A DNA stretch of 64,000 nt from HKST-UBA178 sp965223815 (GCA_965223815.1 OZ245019.1:4588001-4652000); one strand, 5' to 3'. Shown: positions 17,566-26,581, counted from the stretch's first letter. The notes: generated by a model not told the origin, from the letters alone. Numbers and translations are program-made.

Positions 17566-18155
17566 TGAGTTATATCCTAGTGCTCTACTACAGCCGCCAC
17601 GGCGCCACCGCAGCCATGGCAAGGCAGGTTGCCCGGGGCGCAGAGGAAATCGACGGCATGGAAGCTCGGTTGCGGTCTGTTCCTGCAGTATCAGCGACCT
17701 GCGAATCCATCGAACCGCCAGTACCTGAAGCCGGTGCACCCTACGCAACACTCGAGGACTTGGCGGATTGTGCGGGCCTGGCGTTGGGCAGCCCCACCCG
17801 TTTCGGCAACATGTCAGCCGCTATGAAATTTTTCCTGGACGGCACCAGTTCTCTGTGGCTGAGCGGAGAGTTGTCTGGAAAGCCCGCTGGGGTATTCACT
17901 TCTACATCAAGTATGCACGGGGGCCAAGAGACCACGCTCACCTCGATGATGCTGCCGCTGCTACATCACGGGATGTTGTTACTTGGCCTTCCTTATAGTG
18001 AACCCGATCTGCTGCACACCATGACCGGAGGCACCCCATACGGCCCCAGCCACCTAGCAGGCGTCGACAGCAGGTTACCGCTTACGGACGAGGAAAAACG
18101 CCTGTGCCGTGCACTAGGCAGGCGTCTAGCCTCGGTAGCGAGACAATTGCGCTGA
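17565..18155 (+). CDS. wrbA: NAD(P)H:quinone oxidoreductase, WrbA type
   Basis: A 196-residue flavodoxin-like enzyme that reduces quinones by two electrons. The FMN phosphate loop is YYSRHGATAAMA at residues 8-19, and GSPTRFGNMSAAMKFFLD and STSSMHGGQETTL are signature blocks of WrbA. Start and stop are tightly packed between arsC and hda, so the three genes look like one operon. No anomaly. Confidence 0.94.
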   Translation: MSYILVLYYSRHGATAAMARQVARGAEEIDGMEARLRSVPAVSATCESIEPPVPEAGAPYATLEDLADCAGLALGSPTRFGNMSAAMKFFLDGTSSLWLSGELSGKPAGVFTSTSSMHGGQETTLTSMMLPLLHHGMLLLGLPYSEPDLLHTMTGGTPYGPSHLAGVDSRLPLTDEEKRLCRALGRRLASVARQLR

Positions 18156-18162
18156 GAATCCC

Positions 18163-18867
18163 TTGATCCCCCAACTCCCCCTTGGCATAGGCCTCCGGGT
18201 CGATGCCGATTTCGACAGCTTCTATGCCGGGGCCAACCGCCAGGTCGTCGCCGAGATAATAGCCTGCGTTCGCAATTCCGGCGAAAGATATCTCTATCTT
18301 TGGGGGCCCAAGGGAAGCGGAAAGAGTCACCTACTGCAGGCAGGGTGCGCGCTCGCGGCGGATTTGGGGAATACCGTCGCTTACATACCTTTCGAAAACA
18401 TCTGCCGCTACTCACCCGAAATACTCGAGGGGTTGGAGCGCCAACAGCTAGTATGTTTGGACGACCTGCATGCATTTGCTGGAAAACCGGAATGGGAACG
18501 GGCGATGTTCCGGCTGTTCAACCGCATGCACCACGCGGGATCGCGGTTGCTGGTCAGTGCTGAGCCCAACCATCCCAATCTCGGGATCGCACTTCCTGAC
18601 CTGGTATCGCGACTGGGATCCGGGCTGAACTGCAGACTCAAACCTCTCGATGATGAACACAGGTTGGCCCTGATATTGGATCACGCCCAACGGCGTGGAC
18701 TCTCTCTATCAGACGAGTGCGCATATTACATACTGCATCGCGCACCTCGCGATACCCGCTCCCTGATCACGCTTATCGGCCAGTTGGATCAGGCCTCCCT
18801 GGCGGCACAACGCCGGCTGACAGTACCGTTTATCAAGACGATAGTGGATGCCGGCAGAGAATCCTGA
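18163..18867 (+). CDS. hda: DnaA regulatory inactivator Hda
   Basis: A 234-residue AAA+ protein related to DnaA domain III. With the sliding clamp it promotes hydrolysis of DnaA-ATP to prevent over-initiation. The N-terminal clamp-binding motif QLPLGI is at residues 4-9, Walker A is GPKGSGKS, Walker B region is LVCLDDLHA, and the sensor II helix APRDTRSL is present. The start is a TTG at 18163, which is needed to include the clamp motif; non-ATG starts that keep expression low are known for hda. It lies 7 bases after wrbA. Confidence 0.93.
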   Translation: MIPQLPLGIGLRVDADFDSFYAGANRQVVAEIIACVRNSGERYLYLWGPKGSGKSHLLQAGCALAADLGNTVAYIPFENICRYSPEILEGLERQQLVCLDDLHAFAGKPEWERAMFRLFNRMHHAGSRLLVSAEPNHPNLGIALPDLVSRLGSGLNCRLKPLDDEHRLALILDHAQRRGLSLSDECAYYILHRAPRDTRSLITLIGQLDQASLAAQRRLTVPFIKTIVDAGRES

Positions 18868-18877
18868 GCAGGAGGCT

Positions 18878-19435
18878 TCAGCCCTCTCGGTTAGTCAGGT
18901 CCGCCGCCCGCCGACTCCAAACCCATACGTAGTTCACGCCACTGGCAATCGTCGTCACCACGACCAACCAAATAAGCGTTTGCAATACCCAATCGGGCAA
19001 TACGAACAATCCCTGGTCCAGTACCACAGCCAGTACCAACACGATTTGACTGAATGTATTGAATTTGCTGACCATACTGGGATCGGCTTCCAACTCCCGA
19101 ACCCGAAAGTTATAGACCAGTGCGCCTGTGACTATGACCAAATCCCGCAAGATGACCAGTACCATCAGCAGAGCGGGAATAAGGCCCAGTATCGCCAGAA
19201 CGATATAACTGGACACAAGTAGTACTTTGTCGGCCAAAGGGTCGAGCAATCCCCCTAACTGGCTCTGCCATCCATAGTGCTTCGCCAGAAACCCGTCCAG
19301 GCCATCCGAAATACCGGCAATGGCGAACAGGATCAGTGCCACGCCGAATTGGTTCTCGAGCAGCATCCACACCACCGGCACGGAAAGAAAAATCCGCAGC
19401 ACGCTGATGATGTTAGGAATATCCTCCCTTCCCAT
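18878..19435 (-). CDS. CDP-alcohol phosphatidyltransferase, PgsA-like
   Basis: A 185-residue membrane protein with the CDP-alcohol phosphotransferase signature in residues 42-70: SDGLDGFLAK followed by GGLLDPLADK. The usual AR of the motif is AK, a conservative change. LRIFLSVPVVWMLL at the start and IPALLMVLVILRDLVI later match PgsA-type phosphatidylglycerophosphate synthases. Because genomes of this group often carry pgsA elsewhere, this copy may be a paralog with another acceptor. Ten bases separate it from the convergent hda; the DUF2066 gene is just upstream. Confidence 0.85.
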   Translation of the reverse strand: MGREDIPNIISVLRIFLSVPVVWMLLENQFGVALILFAIAGISDGLDGFLAKHYGWQSQLGGLLDPLADKVLLVSSYIVLAILGLIPALLMVLVILRDLVIVTGALVYNFRVRELEADPSMVSKFNTFSQIVLVLAVVLDQGLFVLPDWVLQTLIWLVVVTTIASGVNYVWVWSRRAADLTNREG

Positions 19436-19450
19436 AGCGCCTTCCCTCAG

Positions 19451-20566
19451 CTACCTCAGGCGAAAATAGAGATCCACCCCAACCGGCACCGCTTCGCCCT
19501 CAGCCGTCTGCCCACCCGGCACCGGTTCGATAATGCCACCCACCGCCAATGCTTGTCCCAGTGCCGCTGCACTCCCGCCACCCAGCAAGTCATAAGTTAC
19601 CCTGTCGGCCTCGAAAGAGACGGTCTCCACCCCATCAATATCCCCCACGCTTTCCAAGTGCCGGGTCACTTCGGCATAGAGGCGCAGGTTGTCGACACCA
19701 TCGACTTGCAGTCTTATTTTGGAGAGTTGTTCATCAGTGGATACAGGGGCGTACTTGGCTGCCAACATATCCGCCAACCGATTGACACCCTCTGCAACGA
19801 CGCCCTGTCTGGTATCGGCGCTGCCCTCCCAGGAGTGGACATCACCTTTCTCGTAGAGATTCCAGCGACCGCGCCACCGAGTTGGATCGAGTTCCGACAA
19901 CCGCAAGGTTGCCACCAAATCGGGATTGTAACGCCGTGAAGCCATGCGGATATTCGATTCGAACTCTCCCCAGAGGTCGGCCACCTGCAACTGTGTTCGA
20001 TCCTCCAGGTCCATTAACGGAAACACGATCGGCAGCCCCCGTTCAGCGCCTGCGCTCTCAACTTCCGAGCGCGCCACCCGGTCCCGCTCGGGATCGAAGA
20101 GCCGCCGCCCCCCCTTGGTCTCTAGCCCAACCCAGATCAGCATCAGGGGTCTATTGCTGCTCCAGAGGGGAATCCGCTTCTCCCGCAACAACCGGTCTAT
20201 AAGTCCCTTGTCAAAAACCACTTTCAAAAGGCGTTGAGGTGCTTCATCCTGGGCTTCGCTGGGTAGCACCCGGTAGCTGAACTGCTGCACATAGGGAGCG
20301 GCATTGTTCAGTGCCTCCTGTAGTGACGAACGTGAGGCGATACCTCGATTGCCTGTCACCTTGACGAGGACCTGCTCCAGCGCATCACGAAAACCGACCT
20401 TTCGTTGATCGGTCTCCTCACTGGCTATCGGGACTTCGGCCTGATAGAGATTCAAGGGATTGGCGATAACGGCGCCTGGCAAGAGGAACAACAGGCAGGA
20501 CAACAGAGTCAACGCTCCGCGCTGGATGTGGTTAGAAAAACGGAGCAAAGGTAGTGGACAGCGCAT
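19451..20566 (-). CDS. DUF2066 domain protein, exported
   Basis: A 371-residue protein with a signal peptide (ALTLLSCLLFLLPGAVIA, cut near residue 35) and the DUF2066 block LYQAEVPIASEETDQRKVGFRDALEQVLVKVTGN. The middle part (LMLIWVGLETKGGRRLFD...) and the end fold into alternating alpha/beta text without recognisable catalytic motifs. DUF2066 proteins sit next to hda and purM in many gammaproteobacteria; their role in the envelope is not known. It probably shares a transcript with the PgsA-like gene 15 bases downstream. Confidence 0.87.
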   Translation of the reverse strand: MRCPLPLLRFSNHIQRGALTLLSCLLFLLPGAVIANPLNLYQAEVPIASEETDQRKVGFRDALEQVLVKVTGNRGIASRSSLQEALNNAAPYVQQFSYRVLPSEAQDEAPQRLLKVVFDKGLIDRLLREKRIPLWSSNRPLMLIWVGLETKGGRRLFDPERDRVARSEVESAGAERGLPIVFPLMDLEDRTQLQVADLWGEFESNIRMASRRYNPDLVATLRLSELDPTRWRGRWNLYEKGDVHSWEGSADTRQGVVAEGVNRLADMLAAKYAPVSTDEQLSKIRLQVDGVDNLRLYAEVTRHLESVGDIDGVETVSFEADRVTYDLLGGGSAAALGQALAVGGIIEPVPGGQTAEGEAVPVGVDLYFRLR

Positions 20567-20872
20567 GTGGTTTTATCGGGCGGGCATCTGCGAATATCGG
20601 AGAGAATATCTTAACGCTCCGCAGCACTTTGTGTCTAAGCCCCGGGAGACGTTCGGCGGTCACCCCAGCGATCTCATAATGAGACGGCATCAGCCTGCCC
20701 TAATTGTCAGGAATTGCTAACGCGTATTTGTTAATATCGAGGCCGATCGCGATATGCCCAACGCCAACCCTTATCCGCGGTTGGCATGCAGGGCACTGAG
20801 AGTGGCAAAGGCCCGGGAGATCTCCATGGTTGCGACGAAAACAGGGCCCAGCATGGCGTATTTGGAGACAAC
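20567..20872. other. Divergent intergenic region, DUF2066 / purM
   Basis: These 306 bases separate two divergent genes and should hold promoters for both. I see an inverted repeat TCTCAT-A-ATGAGA at 20672-20684 and AT-rich text near 20720-20740 (GCGTATTTGTTAATATCG) that could be a promoter for purM. No convincing PurR box and no RNA gene was recognised. Confidence 0.4.
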
Positions 20873-21925
20873 GTGAACAGAGACAAGACCTCCAGTGGCG
20901 GATCGCTCAGCTATCGCGACGCAGGTGTGGATATCGATGCCGGTAACAGCCTGGTGGAGCGTATAAAGCCTGTTGTGCAGCAAACCGCCCGTCCGGGTGT
21001 GATGACCGGCATCGGCGGCTTCGGGGCGCTTTTCGAGCTACCGGTAGGCCGCTACCAGGAACCGATTCTGGTTTCCGGCACCGATGGCGTGGGCACCAAG
21101 TTAAAACTCGCTTTGGAAATGGGCCGGCATGACACCATTGGCATAGACCTGGTTGCCATGTGCGTCAACGATATCGTTGTCACCGGCGCCGAACCCTTGT
21201 TTTTCCTGGACTACTACGCTACCGGTAAACTCGACATCGACGTCGCCGCCGAGGTGATCAAGGGCATCGCCCGCGGGTGCGAGATAGCGGGAGCGGCACT
21301 GACAGGTGGTGAAACCGCCGAGATGCCCGGTATGTACAGCCAGGGCGATTACGATTTGGCCGGATTTTGCGTGGGCATTGTCGAGAAATCCCGCATCATT
21401 CAACCTGGAAACGTACGCCCTGGCGATCGGCTGCTGGGGCTGGCCTCTTCGGGACCGCACTCCAACGGCTATTCCCTGATACGCCGGATCCTCGAACTGT
21501 CCGGCGCCGACCTGAAGCAGAAACTCGGCAACAGTACCCTGGGCGAAACCCTGTTGGCTCCCACGCGAATTTACGTCAAATCCCTACTGGCATTGCACGA
21601 GAGCACGGATATTCATGGGCTGGCCCATATAACAGGCGGCGGGCTGCTGGAAAATCTTCCCCGTGTACTACCCCGAGACAACAAGGCAGTGATTGATCGG
21701 GACAGCTGGCCGCAAGCGGATATTTTCGATTGGCTGCGAACCCAGGGCAATGTCGAGGATTCGGAGATGCTTCGTACCTTCAATTGCGGCATCGGTATGG
21801 TCGTCTGTGTAGCGGAAGCGCAAACGACCGACGCCATGGCGCTTTTGAAGGCGCAGGGCGAGCAAGTGTATGAGATTGGCCGTATAGAGGCTCACCGGGG
21901 TGAGCCGATAGTTGAACTCATTTGA
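20873..21925 (+). CDS. purM: Phosphoribosylformylglycinamidine cyclo-ligase
   Basis: The 350-residue enzyme closes the imidazole ring (AIR synthesis) in purine biosynthesis using ATP. SYRDAGVDIDAGN, GGFGALFELP, VSGTDGVGTKLK, GGETAEMPGMY and SSGPHSNGYSL are all intact. The start is GTG at 20873 with TGGAGA eight bases upstream, giving a length close to E. coli PurM; an earlier in-frame ATG adds 29 unrelated residues. purM-purN overlap or abut, as is standard in gammaproteobacteria. Confidence 0.97.
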   Translation: MNRDKTSSGGSLSYRDAGVDIDAGNSLVERIKPVVQQTARPGVMTGIGGFGALFELPVGRYQEPILVSGTDGVGTKLKLALEMGRHDTIGIDLVAMCVNDIVVTGAEPLFFLDYYATGKLDIDVAAEVIKGIARGCEIAGAALTGGETAEMPGMYSQGDYDLAGFCVGIVEKSRIIQPGNVRPGDRLLGLASSGPHSNGYSLIRRILELSGADLKQKLGNSTLGETLLAPTRIYVKSLLALHESTDIHGLAHITGGGLLENLPRVLPRDNKAVIDRDSWPQADIFDWLRTQGNVEDSEMLRTFNCGIGMVVCVAEAQTTDAMALLKAQGEQVYEIGRIEAHRGEPIVELI

Positions 21926-21936
21926 CGCACCAGAAA

Positions 21937-22593
21937 ATGAAGACCAGAAAGCTTCCAGTAGCAGTGCTCATATCAGGAAGCGGGAGTAACCTGCAGGCCA
22001 TCATCGATGCCGCCGCCAAGGATCTCCCGGTGGACATCAAAGTAGTTATCAGTAACGAGGACTCCGCTTTTGGACTGGAGCGGGCCAGGGCGGCGGGAAT
22101 AAAAGCCGAAGTATTGAGCCATAGAGCATTTCCCAGCCGAGAGGCCTACGACCAGGCATTGGGCGATCGGCTGGAAACTTATTCGCCACAACTCGTGGTA
22201 CTTGCCGGATTCATGCGGATTCTGACCGCGCCCTTCATCCAGCGTTTCTCCGGGCGAATGCTCAATATTCACCCGTCGCTGTTGCCGAAGTATAGAGGGC
22301 TACACACCCACCAGCGTGTTCTGGATGCCAGCGAGCGGGAACATGGAGCCAGTGTTCACTTTGTCACCGAGGAGTTGGATGGCGGTCCACTGATTCTCCA
22401 GGCTCGAGTGGAGGTGAAGGCAGGGGACGACGCCGATACCCTTGGGGCTCGGGTCCTGACCCGGGAACATGTCATCTATCCCCTGGTGATACGCTGGATC
22501 GCCGAAGGCAGACTTAAGCTCAAAGGCGATACGGTGTTTATGGACGATAACCCGCTGGATGCTCCCATGGACCTGGACCAGTTCCAAGGATGA
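21937..22593 (+). CDS. purN: Phosphoribosylglycinamide formyltransferase
   Basis: A 218-residue folate enzyme transferring a formyl group from 10-formyl-THF to GAR. VLISGSGSNLQAIIDAA, the catalytic region NIHPSLLPKYRGLHTHQ with Asn and His, and HFVTEELDGGPLI with Asp are present. Two starts are possible: the ATG at 21937, preferred by family length, or a TTG at 21922 that overlaps the purM stop. Its stop overlaps the start of the DUF3108 gene by four bases. Confidence 0.96.
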   Translation: MKTRKLPVAVLISGSGSNLQAIIDAAAKDLPVDIKVVISNEDSAFGLERARAAGIKAEVLSHRAFPSREAYDQALGDRLETYSPQLVVLAGFMRILTAPFIQRFSGRMLNIHPSLLPKYRGLHTHQRVLDASEREHGASVHFVTEELDGGPLILQARVEVKAGDDADTLGARVLTREHVIYPLVIRWIAEGRLKLKGDTVFMDDNPLDAPMDLDQFQG

Positions 22594-23318
22594 TGCGAAT
22601 ACGGGAAGCGCCCCGATGGCTGTTGACGGGCCTATTGTTTCTGACCGCGAATACGGCGGTCAGTGAGGAGCTCAACGGTCTCAAGCCCTTCAGTGCCGAA
22701 TACACTTTAAGTCACGGTTATCTGGAGTTGGCCAGTGTCAAAGTCAGCTTGAAGCTATCCGAGAATGGAGAGTATGTTTATCGCGCTCACACCCTGCCCA
22801 CAGGGCTAACCGCAGTACTCCACAGGGATGAGATCACGGAGATTAGTCGGGGCCGGATTGTGGGCACGCAAGTTCGTCCCTCGAGCTACCGCTATCTCCA
22901 CGAAAAACCCTCAAAACCTCGGCAAGTCGAGCTCAAGTTCGACTGGAGCAAAATGCAGGTAACCAACTCCACCCCCGAATCCCGCTGGCAAATGAAACTC
23001 AAACCCGGAACCCAGGACAAGTTCAGCCAACAATTGCGGCTCATGATCGCCCTTATCCAGGGCCACAGAAAAATCGAATTTCCGGTAGCGGATGGCGGAC
23101 TGATGAAGTCCTACCGGTTCCACATCGAGAAGGAGGAGATGCTGGAAACCGCGCTCGGATCGGTGCGCGCCCTCAAGGCCATCAGGAGTAAAAATGCGAG
23201 GCCGTCTCAGGCGAGCCTGTGGCTCAGCCCGGACCTCAACTATCTGCCAGTGAGGGTGGAGCGTAAAGAGAAAGACGGCGAATACTCGATGAGACTGACC
23301 CACATCCGCTGGGAATGA
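22590..23318 (+). CDS. DUF3108 domain protein, exported
   Basis: A 242-residue protein with an N-terminal signal (WLLTGLLFLTANTAVS, cut near residue 25) and a single DUF3108 domain (LKPFSAEYTLSHGYLELASVKVSLKL, then ETALGSVRALKAIRS and LSPDLNYLPVRVERKEKDGEYSMRLT). These are beta-rich periplasmic proteins of unknown function regularly located after purM-purN. The ATGA overlap with purN shows cotranscription and coupling. Convergent with the dCMP deaminase gene 30 bases away. Confidence 0.88.
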   Translation: MMRIREAPRWLLTGLLFLTANTAVSEELNGLKPFSAEYTLSHGYLELASVKVSLKLSENGEYVYRAHTLPTGLTAVLHRDEITEISRGRIVGTQVRPSSYRYLHEKPSKPRQVELKFDWSKMQVTNSTPESRWQMKLKPGTQDKFSQQLRLMIALIQGHRKIEFPVADGGLMKSYRFHIEKEEMLETALGSVRALKAIRSKNARPSQASLWLSPDLNYLPVRVERKEKDGEYSMRLTHIRWE

Positions 23319-23348
23319 CGACAACTAGCGAGTCCGGCCGCGCCTCGG

Positions 23349-23870
23349 TCAACTTAGAATTCGGCTCAATACGGTATGGAAAAACCCCCCTGGGGCGATG
23401 GTGATCTTGGCGTTGTCTTTGCTGATGTCGGCTAGGTCGTAAGCCGTCACTTCGACTCCCGCCTCACGATACATTTCACGAGACAACTCCAAATCTTCCG
23501 CCCACCGGGAAAGGAAATCTTTGCTGGGCGCTATGTGCACAATGCGTCCAATCTCCTCTTGGATTAGTTTAGAGGCGCATCTCGGACAGGGAGGGTGAGT
23601 AACGAACACGGTACATCCCCGGAGGTCACGCTTGGCGAAGATCATGGCATTCTCTTCGGCATGAATGGTGAGGTTCAACTTGCATTGACGGTCGACAAGC
23701 CGTTCATTGGAATCCTCCACACCAGCGGCAAATCCATTGTAACCCAGCGAAACGATGCGATTACCCTCCGTGATCACCGCCCCAACCTGGGAGGAAGGAT
23801 CTTTACTCCATCCTGAAATATGAGCCGCCAGCCCTAAAAAACGCGTATCCCATTTAGTACGTGTGGCCAT
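23349..23870 (-). CDS. Deoxycytidylate deaminase family protein
   Basis: A 173-residue zinc enzyme predicted to deaminate dCMP to dUMP. The zinc and proton-shuttle motifs are His70-Ala-Glu72 and Pro94-Cys95-x2-Cys98; the substrate region YNGFAAGVEDSNERL is like that of dCMP deaminases. There is no second cytidine deaminase domain. The extra C-terminal 35 residues are unassigned. It stands alone, divergent from lemA. Confidence 0.85.
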   Translation of the reverse strand: MATRTKWDTRFLGLAAHISGWSKDPSSQVGAVITEGNRIVSLGYNGFAAGVEDSNERLVDRQCKLNLTIHAEENAMIFAKRDLRGCTVFVTHPPCPRCASKLIQEEIGRIVHIAPSKDFLSRWAEDLELSREMYREAGVEVTAYDLADISKDNAKITIAPGGFFHTVLSRILS

Positions 23871-23922
23871 GCCTCAGATTCCTCGTCTGCCTTATATCAA
23901 TGCCAGTCGTCCTCAATCCCTT

Positions 23923-23951
23923 TTGACAGTGAAAGCAAGTGCTTTCCTATG
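23923..23951 (+). promoter_or_regulatory. Candidate promoter with internal inverted repeat, upstream of lemA
   Basis: A perfect -35 box TTGACA at 23923-23928 is followed by a 17-19 base spacer and weak -10 options CCTATG (23946) or TATGCC (23948). The spacer contains GAAAGC-AAGT-GCTTTC (23931-23946), a symmetric element placed where a repressor could block polymerase. The lemA start is about 150 bases downstream. Confidence 0.35.
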
Positions 23952-24101
23952 CCGATCAGTCCACAGTAAGCAGGGTTCGGAGAGACGGACGTTATTCTAG
24001 TCTGCTGCAAAGCACTACCGCCACCCTTGAGTTCGCCCCCGGGGAGTCACCCCGCTTTATGTTTTTTCAATCACGGCCGAGAACAGCACTGATGGTGTTG
24101 C

Positions 24102-24671
24102 ATGGGCGCTATGTATAAGCGGAAAAGAATGGAATGGATGTTATCGATAACAGCAGTGTTGCTGACCTATGGCGTTGTCATTTACAACCGCCTGGTTAGT
24201 GACAACAACCGCGTATTGCAGGCCTGGAGTGATATCTCCGTACAACTCAAGCGGCGCCATGACCTGATCCCCAAACTAGTCACCGCGGTAAAAGCCTACG
24301 CAAACTATGAGAACAGCATCCTGCGGGAGGTCACCCACCAGCGCCGACTTGCCGCAGAGATCCAAGAGCCTGAGCAGACAGCCCTTACCGAGCAACATCT
24401 GGAACGCCTTGTTCAACGAATGATGGTTGTAGCCGAGGCCTATCCTCAACTAAAAGCAGATCGTCAGTATCTTGAACTAATGGCCGAGCTCAGCGAAGTG
24501 GAGAACCAGATACAATATGCGCGGCGCTTCTACAACGGCGCTGTTCGCAACCTCAATGTGCGCATCGACTCATTTCCGGATGTAACCGTCGCGGGGCTGT
24601 TCCGCTTCCGGCGAGCTCAATTCTTCGACGCTAGCCCTATCGGCCAGGATAACGGGGGGGCAGGAATTTGA
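24102..24671 (+). CDS. lemA: LemA family membrane-anchored protein
   Basis: A 189-residue protein with one N-terminal membrane segment (LSITAVLLTYGVVIYN) and a helical LemA domain: YNRLVSDNNRVLQAWSDISVQLKRRHDLIPKLV and AYPQLKADRQYLELMAELSEVENQIQYARRFYNGAVRNLN. The domain forms a four-helix bundle; function unknown, though lemA genes commonly pair with DUF2207 or TPM-domain genes. The stop overlaps the start of the DUF2207 gene by one base (TGATG). No clear ribosome site supports the first ATG; ATGs at 24111 and 24129 are alternatives. Confidence 0.9.
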   Translation: MGAMYKRKRMEWMLSITAVLLTYGVVIYNRLVSDNNRVLQAWSDISVQLKRRHDLIPKLVTAVKAYANYENSILREVTHQRRLAAEIQEPEQTALTEQHLERLVQRMMVVAEAYPQLKADRQYLELMAELSEVENQIQYARRFYNGAVRNLNVRIDSFPDVTVAGLFRFRRAQFFDASPIGQDNGGAGI

Positions 24672-26581
24672 TGAATATACGCCTGGGGATCTTGATTCTC
24701 TTGCTGTGGATTCCCTCTCCGCAGCTTCTTGCAACCGAGGAAATACTCGATTTTGACAGCATCGTCACTATTCAGAACGACGGCAGCATGAAGATCGAGG
24801 AGAGAATTCGGGTGCGCGCCGAAGGCGAGAAAATCAAGCGTGGTATCTATCGGGATTTCCCAACTAGATATCATGATCGACTGGGTAATCAGGTCAACGT
24901 CAGGTTCCGGTTGTTGGAGGTACTCAGGGATGGTGTAAGCGAAGCTCACCACTCCGAAGTGCGGGACAACGGCATCCGGATCTATGCGGGGAAGCAGGAT
25001 AAAATTCTTGATTCCGGCGTCTACGAGTACACCTTTCAATATCTTATCGATCGCCAACTCGGATACTTCGAACACCACGACGAACTTTACTGGAACGTCA
25101 CCGGAAACGGCTGGGACTTCCCGATTCAACGGGCCAGCGCCACTATCTACCTGCCCTCCCGAGTGCCTGAAAATGCCATAGGCCTCGAGGGCTATACCGG
25201 CCCCCAAGGCGCCAGGAAACAGGACTACGAGGCATGGACAGAGGCTGGTGGCGCGCGATTCCGGACCACCTCGGTCTTGGGCACGAAAGAGGGATTGACC
25301 ATTGTCGTGACCTGGCCCAAGGGATACGTCGTCGAACCTGGATTGAAGCAGCGAATCGCCTGGATGCTGGCGGACAATCGTCCTCTGTTGATCGCTGGCG
25401 GTGGAATCGCCCTGCTGCTGGCTTATTATCTACTCAGCTGGTACCGGGTAGGAAAAGATCCGAGCCCGGGTCTGGTGATCCCCATATACCAACCGCCAGA
25501 CGGCTATTCCCCCGCCGCCTTACGCTTCATCGACAAGATGGGTTACGACAACAAAGCGTTCACTGCGGCGCTGGTTAACATGGCCGTGAAGGGCTATCTA
25601 AAAATCGAGGAAAGCGAAGGCGGCACCTTTACCCTGAGGAAAACAGGCGCCAAGCCAAAGCTGGCCCCTGGAGAGGGCGCCATCGCCAGCGCGTTGTTCG
25701 GTTCTGGCAGCCGCAGTATTAGAGTGGAGAAGCGCAACCATCGCCAGATAGGCAAAGCAGTTAAGGCACACAAAAGAGCCCTTCACCGCGACTATGAGAA
25801 GAGCTATTTCATCACTAATAGTATCTATATCGTTCCTGGTGCGCTGCTCTCCCTGACAACCATAGCGCTGGCCCTGTCAAACCTGCCGCAAGGCACCCAG
25901 GCCGAGGTCACCGGCTTCATGATCCTGTGGCTCTCAATTTGGTCCATTGGCGTATTCGCGCTGGCTACAACGGTAGTACGCGGGTGGCGTAATCTGATAC
26001 GCACAGGGAGCGGTCTAGCATCCGTCATTGCCACCACCCTCTTCGCCCTGCCGTTTTTCGCCGGAGAGGTATTCGGTATCTTTATCCTCTTCAGCCAGGG
26101 TGCTCCGCTACTGGCGGTGCTATTGCTGACATTGGCACTGATAAACTTTTTCTTCTATCAATGGATGAAGACACCGACACTCGAAGGGCGAAAACTACTG
26201 GACCAGGCCGCCGGTTTCAATCTCTATCTTTCGGTAGCCGAAAAAGACGAGCTAAACTTCAGGCATCCTCCGGAGAAGACAGCGGAGTTATTCGAGCGCT
26301 ATCTCCCTTTTGCGATAGCGCTCGGGGTGGAGCAGCGATGGGCTGAACGTTTTTCCAGCATATTGGCCGACTCCAGACTCGCTGAGAGTGGCTACTCACC
26401 AGGTTGGTATCAAGGCCGCAGCTGGAACCGAAACAACCTCGGCCATTTTGGAACCGCAATAGGAAGCAGCATGAGTTCAGCTATTGCCTCCTCTTCATCG
26501 GCGCCGGGCTCATCATCTGGTTCCGGAGGCGGCGGCTCCTCGGGAGGCGGTGGAGGTGGCGGCGGAGGAGGTGGCTGGTAA
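24671..26581 (+). CDS. DUF2207 membrane protein with glycine-rich tail
   Basis: A 636-residue protein. After a signal peptide ending LLATEE comes a DUF2207 ectodomain (DSIVTIQNDGSMKIEERIRV; GIYRDFPTRY; WNVTGNGWDFPI), a membrane segment near 230-245, a cytosolic region with KMGYDNKAFTAALVNMAVKGYLKIEE, three more membrane segments near 375-490, and a soluble part. It ends with Ser/Gly repeats and a run of glycines closed by Trp, a tail seen in LemA-partner proteins of this kind. DUF2207 proteins are unassigned; with LemA they may act at the envelope. A TTG one codon earlier is the alternative start. Confidence 0.9.
   Translation: MNIRLGILILLLWIPSPQLLATEEILDFDSIVTIQNDGSMKIEERIRVRAEGEKIKRGIYRDFPTRYHDRLGNQVNVRFRLLEVLRDGVSEAHHSEVRDNGIRIYAGKQDKILDSGVYEYTFQYLIDRQLGYFEHHDELYWNVTGNGWDFPIQRASATIYLPSRVPENAIGLEGYTGPQGARKQDYEAWTEAGGARFRTTSVLGTKEGLTIVVTWPKGYVVEPGLKQRIAWMLADNRPLLIAGGGIALLLAYYLLSWYRVGKDPSPGLVIPIYQPPDGYSPAALRFIDKMGYDNKAFTAALVNMAVKGYLKIEESEGGTFTLRKTGAKPKLAPGEGAIASALFGSGSRSIRVEKRNHRQIGKAVKAHKRALHRDYEKSYFITNSIYIVPGALLSLTTIALALSNLPQGTQAEVTGFMILWLSIWSIGVFALATTVVRGWRNLIRTGSGLASVIATTLFALPFFAGEVFGIFILFSQGAPLLAVLLLTLALINFFFYQWMKTPTLEGRKLLDQAAGFNLYLSVAEKDELNFRHPPEKTAELFERYLPFAIALGVEQRWAERFSSILADSRLAESGYSPGWYQGRSWNRNNLGHFGTAIGSSMSSAIASSSSAPGSSSGSGGGGSSGGGGGGGGGGGW

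Noticed and set aside
17092..17751. 219-codon minus-strand open frame
   Set aside because: Antisense to arsC and wrbA, both well supported.
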